A DNA stretch of 64,000 nucleotides from Patulibacter sp. SYSU D01012 (lineage in GTDB: Bacteria > Actinomycetota > Thermoleophilia > Solirubrobacterales > Solirubrobacteraceae): positions 620,001-684,000 of the forward strand of contig NZ_JAFMTB010000002.1 in NCBI RefSeq assembly GCF_017916475.1, in the 5' to 3' direction. Below are positions 15,152 to 23,391 of the stretch, in pieces (within the stretch, counting starts at the first letter, position 1; every line of letters begins with the position of its first letter). The notes under the pieces are model-generated. The model searched no databases and was not told the DNA's origin. It saw nothing but the letters and a program-made list of their open reading frames with translations. The position numbers and the translations under genes were made by a program.

Positions 15152-16552
15152 CTAGTCCAGACCCGCGGGGCGCCGCCCCGCCCACGGCCGGTCGGCCTCG
15201 AGCTGCGCGGCGAGCGCGATCAGCCGCCGGTCCGTGCCCGGCAGGCCCACGAGCTGCGCGCCCATCGGCAGCCCGTCGCCGTCGAAGCCGGTCGGCAGCG
15301 CGGCCACCGGGTACCCCAGGACGTTCCACACCGGGATGTGCGGCATCCGCTGCGAGACGCCCAGCATCGTCGCCAGCGCGCCCTTGCGCTGGAACGTCCC
15401 GATCGGCCACGGCTTGTCCGTGACGGACGGCTGCAGCACGACGTCCACGTCGGCGAAGACCGGGGCCAGCCGCTCGTGCAGCAGCGCCTCCTGGGCCATC
15501 GCCCAGCGCAGGACGCGGTCGGGCACCAGCCGCCCGATCCGGCGCCCGGCCCGGGTGCGCGCCTCGAGCCACTCCTTGTGCGGCAGCGGCTCGACGTCGT
15601 CGGCGACGCCCCGCAGGTAGCGGACCACGAACTGCGGGGCGGCCCGCGGCCCGAACGGCAGCTCGCGCTCCACGACGTGGTGGCCCAGCGCGCGCAGGCG
15701 CTCCGCGGTGTCGGCGACGGCGCGGCGGCGGTCCTTCTCGATCGGCACGCGCCCGACCGGCGCCCGCCACGCGAGGGCGATGCGCAGCGGCCCCAGCGCC
15801 CCGTCGCGGCCCCGGGCGGCGGCCTCCGCGTAGGTGCCATCCGCGCCGTGGACGTCGGCGGCCACGACGTCGAGCATCGCCGCCGCGTCGGCGACCGTCC
15901 GGCCGATCGGCCCGGCGACGGACAGGCCGTGCCAGCCGCCGTCGTTGCCCGTCGAGACGAGCCCGCGCGACGGCTTCAGGCCGAACAGGCCGCAGAACGC
16001 CGACGGGATGCGGATCGAGCCGCCGCCGTCCGACCCGGTGGCGACCCCGACGATGCCGGCCGCGACCGCCGCCGCCGTGCCGCCCGAGGAGCCACCCGGG
16101 GTGCGGTTCGGCGCCCACGGGTTGCGGGTGGCGCCGAAGGTGAGCGACTCGGTGAACGGCCACTGCATGCGCTCGGGCACGTGCGTGCGGCCCACGATCA
16201 CGGCTCCGGCGGCGCGGAGCGCGGCGACCATCGGGCCGTCGGCGGTCTCGGGCGGCGTCTGCGGGCGGCCGCCGAGCGGCATGACGTCGCCCGCGACGGG
16301 CTGGTCGTCCTTCACGGCGACCGGCACGCCGAGCAACGGTGTCTCCTCCCCCGCGTCGATCCGCTCCTGCGCCCGCACGGCCTCGGCGCGCGCGGACTCG
16401 GCGTAGACGATCCGGAACGCGTTGAGCGCCGGGTCGAGGCGCTCGATGCGCCGCAGCGCGACCTCGAGCAGGACCGGCGCCGTCACCCGGCCGGCACGCA
16501 GGGCGGCGGCCTGCGCGTCCGCGCCCGCCCACAGCAGCTCCTCGATCTCCAC
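15152..16552 (-). CDS. Amidase signature enzyme
   Basis: A 466-residue hydrolase of the amidase-signature family. The Ser-cisSer-Lys triad is complete: Lys at about residue 81 (VPVAVKDD), GGSSGG with the cis-Ser at about 155, and the nucleophile Ser at about 179 in GSDGGGSIRIP. The GatA-specific context (gatB/gatC neighbours) is absent, so it is more likely a broad-specificity amide or aryl-acylamide hydrolase. The start is GTG 16552; TAGCGT at 16559-16564 ends six bases upstream. It precedes suhB on the same strand by 59 bases, but suhB seems to have its own promoter. Confidence 0.9.
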   Translation of the reverse strand: MEIEELLWAGADAQAAALRAGRVTAPVLLEVALRRIERLDPALNAFRIVYAESARAEAVRAQERIDAGEETPLLGVPVAVKDDQPVAGDVMPLGGRPQTPPETADGPMVAALRAAGAVIVGRTHVPERMQWPFTESLTFGATRNPWAPNRTPGGSSGGTAAAVAAGIVGVATGSDGGGSIRIPSAFCGLFGLKPSRGLVSTGNDGGWHGLSVAGPIGRTVADAAAMLDVVAADVHGADGTYAEAAARGRDGALGPLRIALAWRAPVGRVPIEKDRRRAVADTAERLRALGHHVVERELPFGPRAAPQFVVRYLRGVADDVEPLPHKEWLEARTRAGRRIGRLVPDRVLRWAMAQEALLHERLAPVFADVDVVLQPSVTDKPWPIGTFQRKGALATMLGVSQRMPHIPVWNVLGYPVAALPTGFDGDGLPMGAQLVGLPGTDRRLIALAAQLEADRPWAGRRPAGLD

Positions 16553-16672
16553 GGCGCCACGCTATACGCCGCGCGCGGCGGTCGCCCGGAGAGCGGACGG
16601 ACGCCCGTGCGCGCGGCCGCGCGCTCCCCGCGGCGGGGGGACCGCCGCCCGCCCCTGGTAGAACCGCAGGCC

Positions 16673-16702
16673 ATGCCCACGACCGCCCCCGCCCGCGCAT
16701 GA
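16673..16702 (+). CDS. Nine-codon leader ORF coupled to the dehydrogenase
   Basis: ATG 16673 opens an ORF of nine residues (MPTTAPARA) whose TGA overlaps the ATG of the downstream dehydrogenase as ATGA. A TAGAAC box at about 16659-16664 ends eight bases before this ATG, at the same distance seen for start codons of other genes here. That suggests the leader peptide, not the dehydrogenase, is the leaderless first ORF. It may simply provide translational coupling; the peptide itself shows no regulatory codon run. Confidence 0.4.
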   Translation: MPTTAPARA

Positions 16703-17433
16703 GCCGTCCCGTCGCCGTCGTCACCGGAGCCAGCGGAGGGATCGGCGAGGCCACGGCCCGCCGCCTGGCCGCCGAGGGCTTCGAGGTCGTCCTCGGCGCC
16801 CGTCGCCTGGAGCGCGTGCAGGCGATCGCCGCCGAGATCGACGGCCGCGCCCTGCCGCTCGACGTCACCGACCCCGCGTCCGTCGCCGCGTTCGCCGCCG
16901 AGATCCCCGCGTGCGAGGTGCTGGTCAACAACGCCGGCGGCGCGCTGGGGACCGATCCGGTGCTCGGCGCCGACGAGGACGGCTGGCGCTGGATGTACGA
17001 GGCGAACGTGCTCGGCGTCGTCCGGGTGACGAAGGCCCTCGTCGACCGGCTGGAGGCGTCCGGCGACGGTCGCATCGTGGTCATCGGCTCGATCGCGGGC
17101 TTCGAGATCTACCCGGGCGGCGGCGGCTACATCGCCGCCAAGCACGCCGTCTCGGCGGTCGCGAAGACGCTGCGCCTGGAGCTGCTCGGCCGCCCGATCC
17201 GCGTGACCGAGCTGCAGCCGGGGATGGTCGAGACGGACTTCTCGAAGGTCCGCTTCGGCGGCGACGAGGCCCGCGCCGCCGAGGTGTACCGCGGGATGAC
17301 GCCGCTCGTGGCCGACGACGTCGCCGACGTCGTGGCGTTCGCCGTGACGCGGCCGGCGCACGTCGACCTGGACCAGATCGTCCTGCGCCCGCGGGACCAG
17401 GTCACCGCGCGCGACGTGCACCGCGCGGACTGA
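16699..17433 (+). CDS. Short-chain dehydrogenase/reductase
   Basis: A 244-residue classical SDR. The nucleotide-binding TGASGGIGEA motif is at about residues 9-18, NNAG at about 75, the catalytic Ser in VVIGSIAG, and YIAAKHA gives Tyr-x3-Lys at about 143-147. An Arg (ARRLERVQ) after the second beta strand favours NADP(H). It is close to YdfG/serine-3-dehydrogenase-like enzymes, with the C-terminal ending DQIVLRPRDQ. The start ATG overlaps the stop of a nine-codon upstream ORF, so translation is probably coupled to it. Confidence 0.9.
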   Translation: MSRPVAVVTGASGGIGEATARRLAAEGFEVVLGARRLERVQAIAAEIDGRALPLDVTDPASVAAFAAEIPACEVLVNNAGGALGTDPVLGADEDGWRWMYEANVLGVVRVTKALVDRLEASGDGRIVVIGSIAGFEIYPGGGGYIAAKHAVSAVAKTLRLELLGRPIRVTELQPGMVETDFSKVRFGGDEARAAEVYRGMTPLVADDVADVVAFAVTRPAHVDLDQIVLRPRDQVTARDVHRAD

Positions 17434-17460
17434 GCCCCGCGGCGGCCCGCCCGCCCGCCG

Positions 17461-17488
17461 CCGGGCCGCGCGCGGCCTCGCGGCCCGG
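17461..17488. terminator. Hairpin between convergent genes
   Basis: A perfect 10-bp stem (CCGGGCCGCG with its inverse) around an 8-base loop, placed between the stop of the SDR (17433) and the stop of the convergent membrane-protein gene (17492). It has no U-tract, as is common in high-GC actinobacteria. Confidence 0.5.
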
Positions 17489-17491
17489 ACG

Positions 17492-18478
17492 TCAGAGCTC
17501 GTCGTCGTCCTCGTCGGCCCGCCGCGGCGGGCCGACGAGCGTCAGCGGCGCGCGCGGCCACGGCACGGGCGGCGGCGGGTCCGCTCCCTGCTCCTCGGGC
17601 ACGACGACGTGCTCGACGGGACGCAGCGCCACCGCCACCAGGACGCATCCGGCGACGAGCAGCGCGAGCGGCCAGCCGACGAACGCGTGGTGGCCGTCGG
17701 CGAGCACCACCAGCGCCGCGACGAGCCCGAGCGCGCCGAGCCACCCCGGGCCGTGCTCGTGCAGCGTCGAGCCGACGCCCACGAGGCCGAAGCCGGCGAC
17801 GAGCAGCAGCGCCTGCCAGCCCCACGCCGCCCCCGGCGCCGCAGGCGGCAGCCCCAGCGCGTCCTCGGCGCCCGGCACGTGCGGCAGCAGGAACGTCCCC
17901 GCCAGCAGGACGAGGACGACGGCGAGCACGTCGGCGAGCACGATGGCCTGCCGGTAGCGGCGCTCGAGCCGGTCGACGATGCCGACGGTCAGCGCGACCA
18001 TCGCCACGAGCAGCGCCAGGCGCACGCCGACGCGCGGGTCGTCGCCGGGCCACAGCGCCCCGGCGCCCGCGACCAACGCGACCAGGCCCAGCAGCGCGCC
18101 GGCGCCGGGCGCCATCGTGGCGTCGCGGCCGCGCGTCAGCGCCGCCGCGAGCAGCGCCCCGCCGAGCGCGACGAGCGCCGCCCAGCCCGCGGCCACGGGC
18201 GCGCCGGGGCCGAGGCCGAGCACGACGGCGCCCTGCGCCAGCGTCCCGGTCCCCGCCGCAACGGCGAGCACGAGCAGGACCTCCTGGTAGACGCGGATGC
18301 CGCCCGCCTCGCGCGGCGACCGCACCCCGGCCCACGCCGTCAGGGCGAACAGGGCGGCGACGAGCCCGAGCCGGACGCCGCGGGGCCCGAGGCCGCGCAG
18401 CTCCGCCTCGACCGCGAAGGCCGTCAGGACGACGGCCCCGGCCGTCAGCGTGTTGCCCCGGTGGGCGTGCAGCCGCAT
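17492..18478 (-). CDS. Polytopic membrane protein, unknown function
   Basis: A 328-residue protein made almost entirely of hydrophobic segments (about ten, from residue 10 to 285) with short Arg-containing loops, ending in a Pro-rich, acidic cytoplasmic tail (ADEDDDEL). No transporter signature or catalytic motif was recognised. The start at ATG 18478 was taken because the frame upstream is Arg-rich and unprotein-like. It is divergent from the F420 operon with 72 bases between, but nothing ties it to F420. Confidence 0.6.
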   Translation of the reverse strand: MRLHAHRGNTLTAGAVVLTAFAVEAELRGLGPRGVRLGLVAALFALTAWAGVRSPREAGGIRVYQEVLLVLAVAAGTGTLAQGAVVLGLGPGAPVAAGWAALVALGGALLAAALTRGRDATMAPGAGALLGLVALVAGAGALWPGDDPRVGVRLALLVAMVALTVGIVDRLERRYRQAIVLADVLAVVLVLLAGTFLLPHVPGAEDALGLPPAAPGAAWGWQALLLVAGFGLVGVGSTLHEHGPGWLGALGLVAALVVLADGHHAFVGWPLALLVAGCVLVAVALRPVEHVVVPEEQGADPPPPVPWPRAPLTLVGPPRRADEDDDEL

Positions 18479-18536
18479 GTCCCCTGGACGGTCGCACGCT
18501 CGCCGGAGGGGTGCCAGCCGGTGCCGACGTCCGTCC

Positions 18537-18542
18537 TATACT
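18537..18542 (+). promoter_or_regulatory. -10 box (TATACT) of the F420 operon
   Basis: A near-consensus -10 hexamer ending eight bases before the GTG of npdG, implying a leaderless or almost leaderless transcript for npdG-cofD-cofC-cofE. Confidence 0.55.
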
Positions 18543-18550
18543 CCCCCGTC

Positions 18551-19222
18551 GTGTCTTCCCCGGTGGCGATCCTCGGCGGTACCGGTCAGCTCGGGTTCGG
18601 GCTGGCTCTTCGACTCGGCCGGGCGGGGGTGCCGATCGTCCTCGGCTCGCGCGACGCCGGCCGGGCCCGCGAGGCCGCCGAGCGCGCCGCCGGCCTGGTG
18701 CCCGAGGGGACGTTCTCCGGCGACGAGAACGCCGCGGCGGCCGCCGCGGCCGAGCGCTTCGTCGTGCTCGCCGTCCCCTTCGCCAGCCAGGCGCCGACGC
18801 TGAAGGGCCTGGGCGAGGCGCTGACCGAGGGGCAGATCCTGATCGACGCCACGGTGCCGCTCGGGCCCGCGGTCGGCGGCAAGCCGACGCACCTGCTCCA
18901 GCCGTGGCACGGCTCGGCGGCGCAGCAGGCGCAAGCCCTCGTGCCCAAGGGCGTCCGGGTCGTCTCCGGCCTGCACACCCTGGCCGCCAGCCTGCTCGAG
19001 GACCTGGACCACGACCTGGACCAGGACACCCTGATCTGCGGCGACCGCAAGGCCGACAAGGAGCCCGTCGCCGAGCTGCTGGGGCGCATCGAGGGGCTGC
19101 GCGTGCTCGACGCCGGCCGCCTGGAGCAGAGCCGCATCGTCGAGGGCCTGACGCCGCTGCTCATCGGCCTGAACATCCGCTACAAGACGCACGCCGGGCT
19201 GCGCATCACGGGGCTCGCGTGA
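18551..19222 (+). CDS. npdG: F420H2:NADP oxidoreductase (NADPH-dependent F420 reductase)
   Basis: A 223-residue enzyme that moves hydride between NADP(H) and coenzyme F420. The N-terminal GGTGQLGFGLALRL is the Rossmann loop, and SRD after strand two reads the NADP phosphate. The central RFVVLAVPFASQA and IDATVPLG segments and the C-terminal GLTPLLIGLNIRYK match the Fno/NpdG family. It leads the F420 operon, and its TGA overlaps the start of cofD. Co-transcription with F420 synthesis links cofactor supply to its main redox exchange with NADPH. Confidence 0.9.
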   Translation: MSSPVAILGGTGQLGFGLALRLGRAGVPIVLGSRDAGRAREAAERAAGLVPEGTFSGDENAAAAAAAERFVVLAVPFASQAPTLKGLGEALTEGQILIDATVPLGPAVGGKPTHLLQPWHGSAAQQAQALVPKGVRVVSGLHTLAASLLEDLDHDLDQDTLICGDRKADKEPVAELLGRIEGLRVLDAGRLEQSRIVEGLTPLLIGLNIRYKTHAGLRITGLA

Positions 19223-20181
19223 GCGGGGCGCGTCCAGCCGGCCCGGTCGTCGCGCTGTCGGGCGGCACGGGCGGGGCGAAGCTCGCCCGCGGGCTGGCCG
19301 ACCACGCCGGCGAGGACCTCGTCGTCATCGCCAACACGGGCGACGACGTCGAGATCTACGGCACGTACGTCAGCCCGGATCCCGACCTGACGACGTTCTG
19401 GCTCGCGGACCGCATCGACGCGCGCGGCTGGGGCCTCGAAGGCGACACGTTCGGCGTCATGGACGGCCTGCGCGAGCTCGGCGACGAGGTGTGGTTCAAC
19501 CTCGGCGACCGCGACCTGGCCCTGTGCGCGCGGCGCGCACGGCGCCTGGCGGAGGGCGCCCGCCTGACGGAGACGTTCGCCGAGGCCGCCCGCGCCTACG
19601 GCGTCGGCGCGACGATCCTGCCGCCCTCCGACGACCCCGTCCGCACCCGCGTGCGGGCCGACGGCCGCTGGTGGGACTTCCAGGAGTTCATGATCCGCCG
19701 CCGCGGCGACGGCCCCGTCGAGGACGTCGTCTTCGACGGCGCGGCCGAGGCCGCCGCGACGCCCGAGGCGCTCGAGGCGATCCGCACGGCGTCCGCGGTC
19801 GTCGTCGGCCCGTCCAACCCGGTCATCTCGATCGGCCCGATCCTGGCGGTCCCCGAGATCCGCGCGGCGCTGCGCGCGACGGACGCCCCCGTCGTCGCCG
19901 TCGCGCCCTTCGTCGCCGGCGAGGTCCTCAAGGGGCCGACGCGCGACTTCCTGGCCTGGGCCGGCGTCGACGCCGACGCCCGCGGCGTCGCCCGCCTGTA
20001 CGAGGGCCTGCTCGACGGCCTGGTGACCGACGAGCCGGGCGTCGAGGTGCCGGGCGTCGCCGTCCGCACCGCCGACACGCTGCTGTCCGACCCCGACGCC
20101 CGCCGCCGCGTCGCCGGGGACGTCCTCGCGTTCTGCGCCGAGCTCGCTCCCCGTCCCTCCGCGGCCGGAGATCCCTCGTGA
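19219..20181 (+). CDS. cofD: 2-phospho-L-lactate transferase (F420 biosynthesis)
   Basis: A 320-residue CofD/FbiA protein that joins the phospho(enolpyruvyl or lactyl) unit to the deazaflavin Fo, making F420-0 or its dehydro form. The signature VVALSGGTGGAKLARGL starts at about residue 10; VIANTGDDVEIYG and GDRDLALCARR follow, and VVGPSNPVISIGPIL is near residue 205, all diagnostic. The start is GTG 19219 in a GTGA overlap with npdG, and its end overlaps cofC the same way. Confidence 0.95.
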   Translation: MSGARPAGPVVALSGGTGGAKLARGLADHAGEDLVVIANTGDDVEIYGTYVSPDPDLTTFWLADRIDARGWGLEGDTFGVMDGLRELGDEVWFNLGDRDLALCARRARRLAEGARLTETFAEAARAYGVGATILPPSDDPVRTRVRADGRWWDFQEFMIRRRGDGPVEDVVFDGAAEAAATPEALEAIRTASAVVVGPSNPVISIGPILAVPEIRAALRATDAPVVAVAPFVAGEVLKGPTRDFLAWAGVDADARGVARLYEGLLDGLVTDEPGVEVPGVAVRTADTLLSDPDARRRVAGDVLAFCAELAPRPSAAGDPS

Positions 20182-20828
20182 AGACCATCGCCGTCGTTCC
20201 CGTCAAGCGGTTCGGGCAGGCCAAGACGCGCCTGGCCGACGCCCTGCCCGCCCGCTCGCGCGTGGCGCTCATGCAGGCGATGGTCACCGACGTGCTGATC
20301 GCGCTGCGCCGGGCGACGCTCGTCGACGGCGTCGTCGTCGTCACGGGCGAGCCGATCGCCGAGCAGATCGCGGTGAACTACAACGCCGAGGTCCTCGCCG
20401 ACCCGCGCGACCTGGGGCACAGCGAGGCCACGGCCATCGGCGTCGGGGCCGCGATCGCCCGCGGCGCCCAGCGCGTCGTCCTGCTCCCCGCCGACGTGCC
20501 GGCGATCGACCCCGCCGAGATCGACGGACTGCTCTCCGCGCACACGGAGGACCGCGAGGTCACGATCGTGCCCAACCGCCACGGCGACGGCACGAACGCG
20601 CTCGTCCTGACGCCCCCGGACGTGATGGGCGCGTCCTTCGGCGAGGGCAGCCGCGCCCGCCACGCGGCCGCAGCCGAGGCCGCCGGCGCGCCCGTCTACG
20701 AGGCCGAGCCCGCGACGATCATGCTCGACGTCGACACGGGCGAGGACCTCGTCGCGCTGCAGGAGCGGCTGGCCGAGGTCCGCGGCGGCGCGTCGCACAC
20801 CCGCGGGCTCCTCCCCCGCATCCTGTAG
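20178..20828 (+). CDS. cofC: Phospholactate/phosphoenolpyruvate guanylyltransferase (F420 biosynthesis)
   Basis: A 216-residue MobA-like nucleotidyltransferase (CofC/FbiD) that activates 2-phospholactate or PEP with GTP for CofD. The N-terminal VVPVKRFGQAKTRLAD binds the nucleotide, LLPADVPAID carries the metal Asp, and the family-typical GDGTNALVLTPP and LDVDTGEDL follow. The start GTG 20178 overlaps the cofD stop. Whether the substrate is phospholactate or PEP (the usual actinobacterial case) cannot be read from these motifs. Confidence 0.93.
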   Translation: MKTIAVVPVKRFGQAKTRLADALPARSRVALMQAMVTDVLIALRRATLVDGVVVVTGEPIAEQIAVNYNAEVLADPRDLGHSEATAIGVGAAIARGAQRVVLLPADVPAIDPAEIDGLLSAHTEDREVTIVPNRHGDGTNALVLTPPDVMGASFGEGSRARHAAAAEAAGAPVYEAEPATIMLDVDTGEDLVALQERLAEVRGGASHTRGLLPRIL

Positions 20829-20830
20829 GC

Positions 20831-21577
20831 GTGACCGCCGCGCTCACCGCCCGGCCGCTCGCGCCGCTGCCCGAGGTGCGGCCGGGCGACGACCTCGCCG
20901 CCCTGGTCCGGGCCGCGAACGACGACGCGCCGTTCGCCCCGGGCGACGTGCTCGTCGTCTCGCACAAGGTCGTCTCGAAGGCCGAGGGCGCGCTGATCGA
21001 CCTGCGCGCGGTGACGCCGTCGCCGCGCGCGGTCGCGCTGGCCGCCGAGCTGGAGAAGGAGCCCGCGCTCGTCGAGGTGATCCTGGGCCAGACGGCCGAG
21101 ATCGTCCGCGCCCGCCGCGGCGTGCTGATCTGCCGCACGGTCCACGGCTTCGTCTGCGCGAACGCCGGCGTCGACCGGTCGAACGTCGCGGAGGGCTGGT
21201 GCGTCACCCTGCCCGCCGACGCGGACGCCTCCGCCCGCGCGCTGCGCGCCGCGCTGCCGGGCCGTCCCGCCGTCGTGATCGCCGACTCCTTCGGACGCGC
21301 GTGGCGCCAGGGGCAGGCCGAGGTGGCGATCGGCTGCGCCGGCCTGGAGACGCTGGACGACCAGCGCGGCGGGACCGACCGCCACGGACGCGAGCTGCGC
21401 GCCACCGTCATCGCGACCGCGGACCACGTGGCCGGCGCGGCGGACCTCGTCCGCGGCAAGACGTCGGGCCAGCCCGCCGTCGTCGTGGGCGGGCTGGGCG
21501 CGCGCGTCACGGCAGAGGACGGCCCGGGCGCGGCGGTGCTGCGCCGCGCCGCCGAGCAGGACCTGTTCGGCGCTTGA
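20831..21577 (+). CDS. cofE: F420-0:L-glutamate ligase, stand-alone
   Basis: A 248-residue CofE-type ligase that adds the gamma-linked glutamates to F420-0. Typical segments are GDVLVVSHKVVSKAEG (about 39-54), GLETLDDQRGGTDRHG (written in part: LDDQRGGTDRHGREL) and the closing GQPAVVVGGLG. In many actinobacteria this domain is fused to an FMN-reductase domain (FbiB, about 450 residues). Here the gene stops after the ligase domain, so dehydro-F420 reduction must come from another gene if PEP is the precursor. The start is GTG 20831, two bases after cofC. Confidence 0.93.
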   Translation: MTAALTARPLAPLPEVRPGDDLAALVRAANDDAPFAPGDVLVVSHKVVSKAEGALIDLRAVTPSPRAVALAAELEKEPALVEVILGQTAEIVRARRGVLICRTVHGFVCANAGVDRSNVAEGWCVTLPADADASARALRAALPGRPAVVIADSFGRAWRQGQAEVAIGCAGLETLDDQRGGTDRHGRELRATVIATADHVAGAADLVRGKTSGQPAVVVGGLGARVTAEDGPGAAVLRRAAEQDLFGA

Positions 21578-21685
21578 GGCGTGCCGCGCCGGCGGGCCGC
21601 CGGGCGCGCTCCTCCCGACCGGACGCGCCGCGTCCCGGTCCGGCCGGTGGTCGTCGCGTGGCGGTCTCGGCGCCGCGGCGGCCGG

Positions 21686-22153
21686 TCAGTTCACGCGGTC
21701 GATGCGCAGGTGCCTCACGCCGCGCGGCGTGGTGACGTCGACGACGTTGCCGATCGGCTTGCCGATGACGGCCTGCGCGACGGGCGACTCGATCGAGATC
21801 TTGCCGGCGGACGCGTCGGCCTCGGCGGCGCCCACGATGGTCCACGTCTGCTCGCGGCCCGTGTCCTCGTCGACGAGGACGACGGTGGCGCCGAAGCCGA
21901 CCTCGTGCGACGCCGTCGAGATCTCGGTGACGACCGCGTTGCGGCGCCGCTCGACGAGGGACGCGATGCGCGTCTCCAGGTGCGCCTGGTCGTCCTTGGC
22001 CTGGTGGTACTCCGCGTTCTCCTTGAGATCGCCGAGCTCGCGCGCACGCTGGATGCGCGCCGCGATCTCGCGACGACGCGGGCCCTCGAGCTCGTCCAGC
22101 TCGCGGTTCAGCGCCTCGAGGCCCTCGGGGGTGATCGACTCGCCGGCTTCCAT
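21686..22153 (-). CDS. greA: Transcription elongation factor GreA
   Basis: A 155-residue protein of the usual GreA length. The N-terminal coiled-coil finger (about 1-75) holds the tip acidic pair in GDLKENAEYHQAKDDQ, and the C-terminal FKBP-like domain (about 80-155) ends in TTPRGVRHLRIDRV. It binds RNA polymerase through the secondary channel and stimulates cleavage of backtracked transcripts. The start is ATG 22153; TACGGT at 22160-22165 is six bases upstream, and the purine-rich GGAGGG between box and ATG could also act as a ribosome-binding site. Confidence 0.95.
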   Translation of the reverse strand: MEAGESITPEGLEALNRELDELEGPRRREIAARIQRARELGDLKENAEYHQAKDDQAHLETRIASLVERRRNAVVTEISTASHEVGFGATVVLVDEDTGREQTWTIVGAAEADASAGKISIESPVAQAVIGKPIGNVVDVTTPRGVRHLRIDRVN

Positions 22154-22231
22154 CCCTCCACCGTAGCCAACCGTCCACCCCGTGCGCCGACCGCCACGCG
22201 CCCGCGCGCGGGGTCCGCCACGCTGTCCGGC

Positions 22232-23332
22232 ATGTCTGGATCGCAGGACCCTCGCGCCCCGTCCACCCTCGACCGTCGGACGCTCCGCCGACGAGCGGCC
22301 GGGGTGGTGATCCGGTGCGCCGCGCTCGCGACGGGCGTGGCCGTGCTGGCGGGGTGCGGCGGATCCGACGACGGCGGAGCCGGCGGCGCGCGCGCCGCCA
22401 CCACGACGACCGCGGCCCGTCCCGCGAGCCCGCTCAGCCTGACCCTCGACTTCACGCCGAACGCGGTGCACAGCGGCCTGTACGTCGCGCAGCAGCGCGG
22501 TGCGTTCGCCCGCGCCGGGGTGCGCGTGCGGATCCGGGTGCCCGGGTCCGGCGCCGACGGCGCCAAGCTCCTGGCGGCCGGGCGCACCGACCTGGCGATC
22601 ATGGACATCCACGACGTGGCGCTCGCCCAGCAGGAGGGCGCCAACCTGGTCGCCGTCGCGGCCGTCGTGCAGCGGCCCCTGGCGGCCGTCCTCGCCGACG
22701 GCGCCGTCCGCCGCCCGCGCGACCTCGAGGGCCGGCGCGTCGGCGTCACGGGCCTGCCGAGCGACGACGCCGCCCTCGACCAGATCGTCCGCGGCGACGG
22801 CGGCGACCCGCAGCGCGTGCGGCGCGCCACGATCGGCTTCGAGGCCGTGGCGTCCGTGGTCTCGGGCAAGGTCGATGCGTCCGTCGGCTTCTGGAACGCC
22901 GAGGGCGTCGCGCTGCGGGCGCGCCGCCCGCGCACCCGGATCTTCCGCCTGGACGAGTTCGGCGCTCCCCGCTACCCCGAGCTGCTCGTGATGGCCACGC
23001 GCCGGACGGTCGAGACCCGCGGCGACGCGGTCGCCCGGTTCGCCGCCGCCCTGGGCGAGGGCTACCGCACCGTCGCGCGCTCGACGCCGACCGACGACGC
23101 CGCGATCGTGCGCGACCTGCGCGCCGGGTCGGGCGACCGCACGATCGACCCCGAGACGACGACCCAGCAGCTCGACGCGGTGCGCCCCGCCTTCGCGGAC
23201 GCCGCCGGCGGTGCCGGCACGATCGACCGCGCCGTGATGCGCACGTGGTCGCGCTGGGAGACGCAGGTGGGGATCACGAAGCGGGCGCCGGACGTCGACC
23301 GGCTGGTCTGGACGCGCGCGCCCGGCCGCTGA
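22232..23332 (+). CDS. ABC substrate-binding lipoprotein, NMT1/ThiY-like
   Basis: A 366-residue exported lipoprotein with a basic N-terminus, hydrophobic run and lipobox LAGC at about residues 38-41. A Gly/Ala/Thr-rich tether and a periplasmic-binding fold (about 65-360) follow. The opening LTLDFTPNAVHSGLYVAQQ is typical of pyrimidine/thiamine-precursor binding proteins (NMT1/THI5-like, ThiY). No permease or ATPase gene is adjacent, so its transporter partners lie elsewhere or it works alone. The start is ATG 22232, with CACGCT at 22219-22224 seven bases upstream. The ligand is inferred from family only. Confidence 0.85.
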   Translation: MSGSQDPRAPSTLDRRTLRRRAAGVVIRCAALATGVAVLAGCGGSDDGGAGGARAATTTTAARPASPLSLTLDFTPNAVHSGLYVAQQRGAFARAGVRVRIRVPGSGADGAKLLAAGRTDLAIMDIHDVALAQQEGANLVAVAAVVQRPLAAVLADGAVRRPRDLEGRRVGVTGLPSDDAALDQIVRGDGGDPQRVRRATIGFEAVASVVSGKVDASVGFWNAEGVALRARRPRTRIFRLDEFGAPRYPELLVMATRRTVETRGDAVARFAAALGEGYRTVARSTPTDDAAIVRDLRAGSGDRTIDPETTTQQLDAVRPAFADAAGGAGTIDRAVMRTWSRWETQVGITKRAPDVDRLVWTRAPGR

Positions 23333-23356
23333 GCGGCGGGCCGGCCGCGGCCGCGC

Positions 23357-23377
23357 GGCGCCGGGGTCCCCGGCGCC
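23357..23377. terminator. Hairpin between convergent genes
   Basis: Ten perfectly paired bases on each side (GGCGCCGGGG and its inverse) around a single T, in the 59-base gap between the convergent lipoprotein gene and the receiver-like gene. In RNA the loop would open by one or two pairs. Confidence 0.5.
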
Positions 23378-23391
23378 GGCTGCGGGCTGCC

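Noticed and set aside
15152-16552. GatA (glutamyl-tRNA amidotransferase subunit A)
   Set aside because: The amidase triad is shared by the family, but no gatB or gatC lies nearby and the C-terminal part is not GatA-like.
13607-16702. 1,031-codon plus-strand frame across the phosphatase-suhB-amidase region
   Set aside because: It lies opposite three well-supported minus-strand genes and has no domain. Only its last nine codons (16673-16702) may be translated, as a leader ORF.
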